Assembly: GCA_964020085.1 (NCBI GenBank)
Contig: OZ026607.1
Location: forward strand, 2,101,803-2,165,802
From: Micromussa lordhowensis
Taxonomy: Eukaryota > Cnidaria > Anthozoa > Scleractinia > Lobophylliidae
Length of the DNA: 64,000 nt
Direction: 5' to 3'
The position numbers and the translations under genes are program-made. The notes beneath the pieces were generated by a model, which saw nothing but the letters and a program-made list of their open reading frames with translations, was not told the origin of the DNA and searched no databases. This document shows positions 46,981-64,000 of the stretch, one piece after another (the stretch's first letter is position 1; every line of letters begins with the position of its first letter).

Positions 46981-49940
46981 TACTTCTTCACAGTATAATC
47001 ATATCTTTCAAACGAAGTCGCAAACTTCAGCAAATTAGAAACCGTTAACTTCGTAGACTACACAACTCGGTCAAGTTTTACTTTTAATCTGGTGTCGTGA
47101 CAACTTGCAAGCCAACTATTGTCATTGGACAAACCGTTATCAAATGACAGCCCGATAAAATTAGTTCTAAAGTGTGGTCTTTCCTTGATAGCCACGATTT
47201 ATTTAGTCAAAACATGAGAACTGCGAGTTTCTAAAAGCCCGAGTGTCAACTGACAGTTTAAAAACTATGGCCGCTCCTGTAAATAAAAGCTTTTCATAAT
47301 TTACGCTCTCTGAGATGACCAGGTTCGTGGCTGTCATGACAAACTGCACGATCCGGAAAGAGGATCCCAAAAAGTCGAGGAAACAGTTGACTGTAACTAA
47401 GATCATGGAACTTCAAACTCTGTTTGCTTACGTTTATTTCAATATCACACATGGTCTTCTGTATGATTGTGGAACGTGTTTTTGGGGATGTCATGAACCG
47501 ATCTTTTTTTTTTACAGCAATAGATCGGCTAGGTTGAAATCTGCGAAATTCAGATTTTTACAAAAATTCAACAAATTGAACCTGTCAGTGGAATCATCGT
47601 TGTCAGAAATTAAACGGTATGCGATGAAATAAAGTTTGAAACTTAATTTAACGGTTTTTTTTTCTTTTTCTCGACAACGGTAAATGACTGAACGTGGCGT
47701 GTGAAAGGACATGCAAATGCCGTGAAGATACAAAAGAAAGAAACCGTCATGGCACTACATTTTCAGAGCCGTTAAGGCTAAAGTCATCAAAAAAGTATTA
47801 CAGCGATCAAAGAGGGAAATTTGTGGCCATCTTGTGTTTGAATTGGCGAATTAGAAAGTGGAATTTCTTTATGAAACCCGGCTCTTCTGTTTTCCGTACG
47901 GTTTTTCTCTGGTTTGAGCGGGTGGACAAGAACATCTCTGGTCAATTAAGTCATTCTGAAATCAGTTTTACTTCATCTGACCAGATAAGGGAGACTCGAT
48001 CAATGAAGGACATTTTTCTGGTCAATTTAATTTAATTGACATAACTGAAATGCATTCGGTCGCGGCAAAAAAATCATACTGATCTTTGAATCGAAGGCAT
48101 GTTTTGTCGCATGACATAGTTTTTTCACGTGGAAGGAGGAGTGCAAGATTTAAGGAACAGCTAGGGCCTCTGAATTCTCTTCTGTTCGTAGTCTTCAGTC
48201 GTCTCCACGAAATAAATCATCGGTCAAGTTCTTTTTCACGGACTGCAACGACATCCTTGATGTGTGGTAGGTATAAATTTGATCCATCGGCTCTCACAGT
48301 GTGATTCAGTTCTATTTCGAACTGCCAAACATCACGTATGAGAACGTCGTTTGAAAAACTAGTCAAAGCGAAAACATTGTTTGGAAACCATTGCGGAAGC
48401 TTTTAAAAGGCTTCCCGTTTCAAACCGAGAATCTTCTTCACAAATGGGCCAATCAATTTTTAACTGAATTGTTTATGTGTTCAGGAAATACCTTTTGTTA
48501 AGAGCTTGCGAAAATGTGTACCCAAAACACTAAAAACGCGTACAAAATACGTGATAAAATTTGGAGTCATAAATTAACTAAAAAGGAAGCGTTTCTTAAT
48601 GCCGGTATTTAGGTCACGTAAATATAATAGGAGGGGCCGTGCAGTGTGAGCAACAAAACCTGGAACATAAACCGTTAGTGAAACTAAGAGGTGATACTAT
48701 ATTTTTTAAACGTGCCCTCTGGTTTTGCACCAGGTGGAGCTTTTGGTCAAGACGAGTAGAAAGACCAAACAGCAATTGCGTCTTAGATATTTGTAAAGCA
48801 AATCTTGCCGTTTCCCACCAATCCATCTCTATAAAATCTTCGTGCTTTAGTTGTTTTCAACATCTAACGTAATCCTCACATTTCCATTCTTGTTTTTAAA
48901 GTGGTGGACATTTTGATAGCTCAAACTTCTATAATATTTTTCCTTTGTTTTCCCTTCATTCATTTGAAAATGGTTAATTCAATGCGATAGAAGGATAAAT
49001 CTTGAATTTCTTAACGAGCATTCCGTTGGCTTAAATTATTCTGGCGGTTCATCGATTCAGCATATCCGGAACACCCGAAAAAGCTGGAACCAATCAGATT
49101 GCAGAATTTGTGGGTATCGGCCGCGCGACGGATTTCCTCCACTTTTTCGTGTAAGGACCGGCTAAAAAATTTTCACTTCCAAATAATTGCTCACATTGGC
49201 GCTATGAGAACAAAAACAAAATCAAGCTATTTTTAGACGTGTTTAATTTTAGAAAGCTGGGTGGCCCTTGGCACATGTTGTCGGGTTTAGTTTGTTAGAG
49301 TCATATACTGCATCAGTACAATGTCACGTTGTTTGTTGTTTGGTTTTGTTTCAAGGGCTGATAAATGTGCACTGAAGTGTAGGTCTTTCGTTTCGAGTTC
49401 TGTTGATTTTTAGAGAAAGAGAGAGTCATATTTGGTGGCAGAAGACTTTAAAACATTAACATAACAATCAGGCTTCCTGCTTTCGTTATTAGCATGAAAT
49501 TTATACCGCGGAACGTGGGCGGGCGGCGAACACAAAGGCAGTCGACTTCTAGCCAAATTTCAGCTCTGCGGACGGTTCAACTGTTTATTTTGCCCATTTA
49601 AATTGCTTCTATGAGTAAGACAATCGGTTTGGAGACGTTTCTGAGCCAAAATTTAGGAAAATCAGTTACATATCATGGTTTTTTAGATAGCGTGACTTGT
49701 AGTGAATTGTTTACTGGTGACGTCAACGCATTTGTTCGAACGTGGCGGAAATTGAAATCTGTCACACGTACGAAACGAATTTCTGAACCATGACACTGTT
49801 TTGTCAGAACGAAAATTTTGTAAAATAAAATATGCGATCGAATTTTCTTGGATTTTGGCCGTTTATTTGCTTTCATTTAACGGTATTTCTAAGTTATTTT
49901 ATTGGGAGTAACAACTGACCGGAAAAACAAATCGAAAAAT
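46981..49940. other. Region between tandem exon 3 and the EGLN promoter
   Basis: Several short basic frames (for example 47333-47440, MTNCTIRKEDPKKSRKQLTV ending KIMELQTLFAYV; and a 60-codon ATG ORF at 49611-49793). The former faintly resembles the tandem exons but lacks a clear donor. A perfect TGACGTCA (CRE) lies at 49718-49725. No recognised gene or matched repeat. Confidence 0.35.
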
Positions 49941-49992
49941 CACGTTTTTTCGCCCAGGGTATGTTGTGATCACGTGGTTACGTTTACACGTG
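49941..49992 (+). promoter_or_regulatory. Candidate hypoxia-response elements upstream of EGLN
   Basis: CACGT at 49941-49945, CACGTG at 49971-49976 and CACGTG at 49987-49992, the last two 16 bp apart and about 100 bp before the EGLN ATG. ACGTG is the HIF-binding core, and vertebrate EGLN genes are HIF-induced as negative feedback. CACGTG also binds many other bHLH factors, so the assignment is inference. Confidence 0.5.
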
Positions 49993-50083
49993 ATTCTTGT
50001 GTCACTCCGTAGCGGGAGAGTGTGTTGTGGTTCTTTGATCAAATCTAATTCGTGGTCCATCTTTTCCAGGCTCATTTCTACGA

Positions 50084-57209
<7,126 letters not shown>

Positions 57210-57600
57210 AATTGTACATATTATCAAAATGCTGCAACAGTAGAACTGTCTAACTGGAGAGCAAATGTTAAGCGCAATGGTTCAGAAACTTCCAATGTAT
57301 ACTATAAAATATAATTGCTTTTTTCATGTACTGTACAGTGCGTAGTATGGATTGAACGGCAGATAAAAAAGACAAAAAAAAAATCACCATAACTTTGAAT
57401 ATTCCCTTCATAAGCTTATGCATCGAGTAATAACTGCTGCATATATCATAATTGTACTTTGAGCACAATTTAATGTGGCTCTGACTTAAGCCTTACGGTA
57501 TCTTTTGCCTTTGTTAAAATTTAGCTTAAATGTCACCTTACATTGTGGCCTTTCACCAAATTAATAAACAACGATTTATTGTACTTGGAAATAAAATAAT
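57210..57600 (+). other. EGLN 3' UTR with candidate polyadenylation signals
   Basis: Non-coding sequence after the stop. AATAAA occurs at 57563-57568 and 57590-57595; either may terminate the transcript. Confidence 0.55.
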
Positions 57601-57793
57601 GGAATGTTGCAGTGTGTGCTGTTGGTCTTCATCACAATGGTTATCGTGTTTTTGGTTTAGGAAGTAAGTCAGAGTCACCTTAAATTTTCCTCTATGTCTG
57701 TATGGTATGGTATGTTTGTCATTTGGCAAGACAGTATGTCCCTGGCACAGTACGTATGTACGCTGTTCATGTATGATGCACATGTGAATAAAC

Positions 57794-57921
57794 AATTATT
57801 GGATGAGGTTTTTGTGATATCTGGAATAATCAAGGTCAAGGTAAGTGTATCAGCTGAAGCCGATAACACTTACTGAGACCTTGATTATTCTGGATATCAC
57901 AAAAACGGAATCTAATAATAA
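57794..57921. mobile_element. Hairpin MITE
   Basis: GTTTTTGTGATATCTGGAAT AATCAAGGTC on the left faces GACCTTGATTATTCTGGATA TCACAAAAAC on the right, with 'taagtgt/acactta' inside and a short loop near 57855. Arms are almost identical, suggesting a young insertion. Confidence 0.82.
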
Positions 57922-59045
57922 TTGTTCAATTATACATTGTACATTATACATTATGTTGAAGAAGCGATTCGACCATCCATGCCACATCACCCATGAATTT
58001 GACATTGCTCTTGGAAATCATGCATTGCATGTGCAACCTACAGATTATTTACTAATCTGCTAGCACATTAGTGAATAATCTGTAGATTGCGCTGTTTCCC
58101 AGAATTAACTGTAGGCTTTTAGCCAATGAGAAGACAGATGGTGACTACAATGTATAATAATATGACTGATATGTTGGCTTGCTGTATATTTTTACTAGTC
58201 GCACTTAATGCTAAAATTTTGTGAATTGTAACTTTCAAATCCAGACAGACATACTTGTACCAGTAATGCCAATTGCCTGCCTTTGAATTTTCTACTGCAG
58301 TTAAATTATTTTCATAATATTTTCTTCATTAATATTTAAAGGAGAGAAAACTGAAGGTGAAATTTCTGTTAAGGGTGCTTTCAATGTGACCAAAAATCCC
58401 AGTTTTCTTTTCTGGAAATTTCTAATGGCAAATGGGAAAGATTTTCCAAAATTTCTGGAGAAGAGGAAAACCTTGTGAGGTATACCAAAATTTTTTGGAA
58501 ATTTCTTGATGGGAATTTCCGTTTCCCTCATGGCCATAGTTTCAGTGTGTTTAAGACACAAAAATGGCTGTCACAATTTCATGTGAAAACACTCTATAGA
58601 GGCCACTGCATTGCTGAATCTGTTAATTAGATTGCCTGTGGAATAAATATGTGAACAGATAATAATATTATTGTATATACTTCCCAAACAACAATACAAA
58701 GAATAATTCAGTATTTCTCTTGAGTTAAACATATTACTAAATGCAAGAGTGAATGAGATTTGCAGCTTTGTTTGAGCTCAATGTTATTTGCTGTACTTGT
58801 ACATGGACATTATATTGTAAATGGCTTGTTTGCAGTGTGCTACACTGTGATAAGATAAGTCCCTCATTTTTCTCACAGGACAGCTGGAGTGGGTGGGCAT
58901 GCAGTGAAAAAAAAGGAAGAGTTCGCATGCTTACCCACGTAACTAACCCTGAGAAAAAAATGAGAGACTTCTCATGAGCTGTCTAACTCCTAGGCTTAAA
59001 ATCAGAATTAAGGGAAGGATATTAATTTTAGTCTCGAAAACTCTA
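57922..59045. other. Intergenic sequence
   Basis: No gene seen. A hairpin at about 58036-58088 (CAACCTACAGATTATTTACT with AGTGAATAATCTGTAG) and a region of repeated 'ggaaatttct' words at 58380-58550 that may be a decayed palindromic repeat. Confidence 0.5.
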
Positions 59046-59273
59046 GGGCCAGGTTATTCAAAAGTGGGTTAAAGCTAACCCTGGATTAAAAGTTAACCAA
59101 AGTATTGATTTCTCTTGTATATAGATGTTTTTGACTGCTTAAGATCACTCAAGCTCAAAACTGAAGGACAAAAAATAGAACCAGAGAACCTCACTAAAAA
59201 GGTGTCGCAAAACTGAAATCAAAACTCCCGCTTTTCTTGGGTTAGCTTGATTAGGCTTTGAACAACCCGGCCC
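59046..59273. mobile_element. MITE with GGGCC(A/G)GGTT ends
   Basis: GGGCCAGGTTATTCAAAAGT with 'gggttaaagctaaccc' on the left; 'gggttagcttgattaggc' and TTTGAACAACCCGGCCC on the right. Imperfect inverted ends of about 35 bp around an A-rich interior. Confidence 0.75.
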
Positions 59274-59951
59274 AGAATATTATTAAACGTGATTTTTCTT
59301 TGTATTTATTTCTCTTTCCTAGTGAGACATGAGGGGTAACTGTAGTTTTGGGTGTGTGTAAGAAGGTTGAATTTTTTTCATGTATACTTTTGCTTGCACC
59401 CCATACATTGTTTTGTATCTAAAACAGTCAGAAAGTATGATTTATTACTAAGTTGTGCTCTTATTGTGGAGCTGCTCTATAATTTTTAAATATTTAGAGT
59501 CTCACAAAAATAGATTTATATTTGTAAGTTAAAAAGCTTACTATGTGTTTAATTTCATGAATGATATTCAAGTTACTTGAAAGTTTGCTTTACCACTGCA
59601 GTGCCCGAGTATTTCAATGAGTAAGGCTGAAGGTAACAATACTTAATTATTGTTAACTACTAAGTTCTATTCTAAAGGAATATTGTGAATTTGTACATTA
59701 ATTTTTGCCGGATTTCGGAAGGGTTAAGTAAAGCAATACCGCATTTTAGTCAAGGACTTTGTGCATGGCAATTCTTTGTACAATAAAAAATAATTATGGT
59801 TCAGGCGTAGCAATCCTTTGTGACATTTTCAGTCTCGGGTTTGAAGTATGAATTCTCCTTGTTTGTTTCCAAACAGTTCTTTTAGTTTAAGTAAGGAGAA
59901 TGTTCTAGTAAATCAAGGCAGTATCTTGAAGGTTATAATCATCGTTGTTAT

Positions 59952-60398
59952 ATGGCTCTGTCTCACAAGGACTGGGAACTACCAAATTCGCGAACTTGAT
60001 TGGCTGAAATCAATATTGAAAGCATCTAGATTTTCCCATGACGACCGGCATCTAGACCGGTAATGTTTTGCAGTGAAAAAGTTGCGAACTAAAATGCAAA
60101 ATCATTGACTATTTTCATGTAACAGTATTTATGTCAGTACCAAAAAGCCTGATGAGGAGAAACGTAAAGAGGACGAGCAAACTTTGGCAGAATAAAAATC
60201 AGCTCATCATAAACGAATTTAAATTTTTTTTCTTGTTTGCGCCATGTAATAAGCATCTTATTAACCGAGCTTAGTCGGTCTGTATGGTATAGAATGTTGA
60301 CCTCAGTCGTGTGTACAGAACTCACTGCGTTCGGTCTGTACTCACGACCTCGGTCAAGATTCTCCCATGCACACCTCCTGCTCGGTTACTAAGAGCTA
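59952..60398. repeat. Dispersed repeat R1, copy 2
   Basis: Same orientation as copy 1 at 20907-21325 and co-linear with it over its length, including the terminal CTTATTAACCGAGCTTAGTC hairpin. This copy carries about 30 extra bases in the hairpin loop. Confidence 0.85.
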
Positions 60399-60734
60399 AT
60401 TAAATGGGTGGACACATGTAGACTCGTGCTAATCGTTGCTCGACAAAGAGTCAAATAAATGGGATGTCAGCACACACCGTGATACACCACTATTTCACAC
60501 CAGTAATTCCTTGCCCCACCCCTCCCCAGAGTTCGTTCGATTACAGCACCCACAGATGCTAACATTAACAACGGGGATTTTATACGAGAAGTAAAATTCT
60601 GACGTTGAAGCCCTGATTTTTTTCAGGCTTCTTCTTTCCAGTTGCTTAAACTGGAAAATTCACTGCGATGATCATTCTTTCACTTTAATTTACATTTTGA
60701 TGATCAAAGTAAACAAGTTGGGTTTTTTTTCGTC

Positions 60735-62190
60735 GCGATATTTTCTAAAAGAAATAGAAAACTTGTTCTCCGTGTTTCAATCGAGTCAGTATAGAAACAC
60801 TCGTGAAGGTTCGGGAGAACTCGAAAAAGCTGTGGAAGCACTCGCTCATTCGCTCGTGTTCCCACCGGCGTCGACAAAACCAGGACCGGAACGCGGACCG
60901 GATCACGGACAGGATCACGGACCGGACCACGGACCGGACCACGGACCGGACCACGGACCGGATCCAAAAAAAATTTCAAAATTCAAAATTCAAGATTTTG
61001 CAGAGCAAATTACACTAGTAATATTCCTTTGTTCCTTTAAAAATTGGTAAAAATAGGACGAACGTATGAATCGAAACACAAAAAAGAGTAACACACACTA
61101 AGTATAGGTAATCATACGGTTTCGAGTTCAATTTGGAATTAATTTGCACGAGTGAGGTATTCAAAAAGCTGAAATTGCACGAGCCGCTTCGGCAAGCGCA
61201 ATTTCAGCTCTTTGAATACCTCACTCGTGCAAATTAATTCCAAATTGAACTCGAAACCGTATGATTACCTATAGATCGTGTTCACGTGACGTCATCACTT
61301 TCTAAAATCTAAAACTAAAGATCCACCACAGTTTTCATCCTCATCAGGTATAAGAGGTGACATATTTATATCTGTTTACAACTTTACAGCTAAATAGGGT
61401 GCTTCGTTTGGAAACCAGAGCATTTTGAATTTCCGGGTTATGGAGGTGCGTGACACAAGGCTACGATCAAATTTGTTGAAAAATATATACTTATCTCATG
61501 ATTTTGAGCCCTGTTAGAAGCTTGAGCATTAGGAAAAGTGCTTATGTAAATACTATTTTTTTCAGTACTGATAATCAGTCGCCTAGAAAGCCAAAGTAAG
61601 TTCCAAATGTTTACACTATTTTCCGACCGCCATATTGGTGTACCATGGAGGTACACCAACATGGTGTTTTCATACTGGGCTCTGTAAATTTCTGCGAAAC
61701 ATTTCGAAGAATATCTGAAGTTTGGGGACACCCACCGGGCTAAAACTTGGAGAAGTGTCTTATTTTTTTATCTTCTATAACATCACAATTTCTTAGCTTT
61801 TTCCACTGGATAGTGTTCGATTTATTTTTTTATTGCGTGACAGTGAAAACGATCTATACTTAGTGTGTGTTACTCTTTTTTGTGTTTCGATTCATACGTT
61901 CGTCCTAATTTACCAATTTTTAAAGGAATATTACTAGTGTAATTTGCTCTGCAAAATCTTGAATTTTGAAATTTTTTTTCGATCCGGTCCGTGGTCCGGT
62001 CCGTGGTCCGGTCCGTGATCCGGTCCGTGATCCGATCCGTAGTCCGGTCCGCGGTCCGGTCCGCAGTCCGGTCCGCGGTCCGGTCCTGGTTTTGTCGACG
62101 CCGTGTTCCCACAGTGTTTCTCGTTCTCCCAAGCTTCCACTTATGTTTTTACAACTCGATATAAAGAAACACGGAACATGTTTTTCAATG
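60735..62190. mobile_element. Large inverted-repeat element with minisatellite arms
   Basis: Arms of about 340 bp: 60735-61106 and 61857-62190, inverted. Each has the GCGATATTTTCTAAAAGAAA / TTCTCCGTGTTTC family end, an array of GGACCGGACCAC (about 6 units left, 9 right), then AGATTTTGCAGAGCAAATTA CACTAGTAATATTCCTTT and 'gaacgtatgaatcgaaacac'. The core holds another palindrome and AT-rich non-coding sequence with CACGTG/TGACGTCA near 61283-61294. The short element at 8387-8592 shares its ends. All ORFs here are products of the 12-bp repeat. Confidence 0.8.
61103..61273. mobile_element. 171-bp palindrome nested in the large element
   Basis: TATAGGTAATCATACGGTTT CGAG... folds on ...CTCGAAACCGTATGATTACCTATA; arms of about 75 bp include TTAATTTGCACGAGTGAGGT. 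The loop is near 'acgagccgcttcggcaagc'. It sits at the inner border of the left arm and has no counterpart at the right arm. Confidence 0.85.
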
Positions 62191-62339
62191 AAAATTCTCC
62201 CGAAAGGCGGTATCAGCCTTCCTGAAGGTCTGTAAATTGGTGATTTTAGAGCTTGTCAAATTTCATTTAGGGCTATGTAAGCAAGTAAACCAAATTTGAG
62301 GGACATAGATTCATATGGGGTGCCAAATCCGCCAAAATT

Positions 62340-62680
62340 ATTGTTATACTATTATTAGGCATTACTCTGTTGTTATTAAGCATTGCCTTGTTATTATTAG
62401 GCATGACTTTTCATTATTAGGCATTCCTCTGTTGTTATTAGGCATGACTTTTTATTATTAGGCATTAAATCGTAATTATTAGGCATTACTTCGTCATTAT
62501 TAGGCATTGCGTTCTATTATTAGGCATTACTTTTTATTATGAGGCATGACTTTTTATTATTAGGCATTCCCTTTTATTATTAGGCATTACTTCGTCATTA
62601 TTAGGCATTGCGTTTTATTATTAGGTATTCCTTTTTATTATTAGACATTCATTTTTTATTATGAGGCATTCCTTTTGTAG
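62340..62680. repeat. ATTATTAGGCATT satellite, about 16 units of 18-22 bp
   Basis: TTATTAGGCATT followed by a variable 7-10-base tail (ACTTTTT, GCGTTTT, CCTTTT, ACTTCGTC). The pair 'acttcgtcattattaggcattgcgtt' appears twice, showing a higher-order unit of about 100 bp. It directly precedes the transposase reading frame. Confidence 0.9.
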
Positions 62681-62750
62681 TATTATTGTGGTCAGCGGGT
62701 TTACGCATTACATCAGATGCCGTGAAGAAACGGAGAGAAACAACAAAGCA

Positions 62751-64000
62751 ATGACGACCAACACTACAGTTTCCGAGTTAAGGTACGAAATAACCTCCCG
62801 ATTGAGAGAGATTGCTGCTTGTGTTGGGACAGCTGATAACAATGACTTGCTAGAAGAGCTTGAAGAAGTGCAGAAGCACATTACTGCTCTTGATTCACTG
62901 ACACGGATACCTGAAGAACTGTTTAATTTGGTGAGTAGTGCTCGGTCAGTCCTTCATGAGAAGCAGGGAAGAGTAAGTGTTGTTCGTAGCGGCACTCCTG
63001 GAAGACCAGCGTTTCACATCAGTAAAGAACAACTTGCGATGCTTTTGAAAGCCAGATTTAGTGTCCCTTGTATTGCAGAGCTCTTGAACGTCAGTGCAAG
63101 GACCATAGAACGACGAATGCAAGAATACGGACTTTCGGTACGTGCTTTTTACACCGAAATACAGGATTGTCAATTAGATGACATAGTCAGAGACATAAAA
63201 TGAGGAAACCATGGCTGTGGTTCAAAAATGTTAATCGGGTACCTCAGTGCAAGGGGTATATTTCTTCCGAGAAGTCGGGTAAGAGAATCACTTTCAAGGG
63301 TTGATCCTCTTGCAGTTGCAGCACGACGCTGCAAGGCAATAAAAAGGCGTGTTTATAATGTAAAGAGGCCACTTGGTCTCTGGCACTTTGATGGCAACCA
63401 TAAACTGGTCAAGTGGCGCTTTGTTGTCCATGGCTGTGTGGATGGGTTCAGTCGACTCCCGGTTTTTCTATCATGTAGCACAAACAACACAGCTGCTACT
63501 GTGTACTCACTTTTTATCAAAGCGGTACAAGAGTGGGGATTACCATCAAGAGTCAGATGTGATCAGGGATCTGAAAATGTGGATGTTGTCAAATATATGC
63601 TGAGCACTCGAGGAACAGGAAGAGGCTCGGCTCTGGTCGGTAAAAGTGTGCATAATCAACGCATCGAACGATTGTGGCGGGATGTATTTGAAGATGTTTT
63701 GGCAAGTTTCTACGAGTTGTTTTCTCTGATGGAGGAACTGGGCATCTTAGACCCTTTATCGGAAATTGATTTATGGTGCCTTCATTTCTCATTCCTTCCT
63801 CATATTAACTATCGTTTACATGAATGGTCTGCCGCCTGGTCAAGACATCCCTTGTCAACGGCTAATAATAACACACCTCTTCAACTTTGGATCAAAGGTT
63901 CACTGAACTCTGCCGAAAACGGCAGACCCCATGGATGTCACCGATGTATATGGTATTGACTGGGATGGTCCTGTTCCCCTTGAGGAAGACACGGTAGAAA
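62751..64000 (+). pseudogene. Integrase-core (DDE) transposase, decayed, runs off the window
   Basis: Starts at ATG 62751 (MTTNTTVSELRYEI). Helical N-terminus, then a helix-turn-helix (EQLAMLLKARFSVPCIAELL NVSARTIERR), then a retroviral-integrase-like core: D in [10 protein letters not shown] (codon near 63390), D in [10 protein letters not shown] (63561) and E in [10 protein letters not shown] (63666), spacing D-D-34-E. This is the eukaryotic integrase-core family with NHKL, DGFSR and VHNQRIER signatures. Two breaks: an in-frame TGA at 63201-63203 between HTH and core, and a frame change near 63926-63931 (a run of four C). After it, the family-like C-terminal GIDWDGPVP continues in another frame. 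A TGA from CGA by CpG decay is plausible. Not restored here. Confidence 0.85.

Noticed and set aside
49611..49793. 60-codon ATG ORF just before the EGLN promoter
   Set aside because: No similarity to the tandem exons, no donor at its end and no domain; kept only as part of the region note.
60697..61050. ORFs with GPDHGPDHGPDH or DRTTDRTTDRTT repeats (also 61870-62235)
   Set aside because: They are translations of the GGACCGGACCAC minisatellite in the inverted arms and occur in several frames.
62340..62680. CRISPR-like array
   Set aside because: Short degenerate 18-22-bp tandem units without distinct spacers, in a eukaryotic context; it is a satellite.

Overview
This is a eukaryotic window, most likely from an anthozoan cnidarian (probably a stony coral). 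It is AT-rich, with interrupted genes, GT-AG introns of 0.1-3.6 kb, and a dense load of short palindromic transposons, tRNA-derived SINEs and a Penelope-like repeat. The species call is an inference from gene architecture and repeat style; no species-specific marker was found.

Layout. (1) About 2.2-14.8 kb, plus strand: a bHLH-PAS transcription factor of the trachealess/NPAS1/3-HIF-alpha-SIM group. Twelve coding exons can be chained in frame; the first exon is not found. Its introns hold SINEs and MITEs. (2) 19.0-19.9 kb, minus strand: an intronless BTB/POZ coiled-coil gene broken by a one-base frameshift. A truncated relative lies at 29.7 kb. (3) 20-41 kb: no convincing gene, but a mosaic of MITEs (several with TTAA or other target duplications), long palindromes and dispersed repeats. 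(4) 41.3-46.8 kb, plus strand: three, perhaps four, related short coding exons in tandem. Each starts with a MYxKLLL-type peptide and ends at a GGTAYGT donor; the three clear ones are all phase 1. (5) 50.1-57.2 kb, plus strand: a complete MYND-type HIF prolyl hydroxylase (EGLN/PHD2 type), six coding exons, all catalytic residues present. ACGTG hypoxia-element cores lie just upstream. (6) 57.2-62.7 kb: repeats, including a 1.4-kb inverted-repeat element with a GGACCGGACCAC minisatellite in each arm, and an ATTATTAGGCATT satellite. (7) 62.75 kb to the window end: a decayed integrase-core (DDE) transposase.

The most unusual observation is the tandem exon array upstream of EGLN. The three clear exons share a protein pattern, a 5' motif, a donor and a phase. 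The first EGLN coding exon is preceded by a good acceptor (AG at 50068-50069) whose phase-1 reading frame runs openly into the MYND domain. The array may therefore be alternative first exons giving the oxygen sensor different basic N-termini. The alternative is a tandem family of small genes whose later exons I cannot see. A second point is the ~35-kb linkage, on one strand, of an oxygen-sensor gene with a bHLH-PAS gene of the HIF superfamily. That protein has no visible LxxLAP hydroxylation motif.
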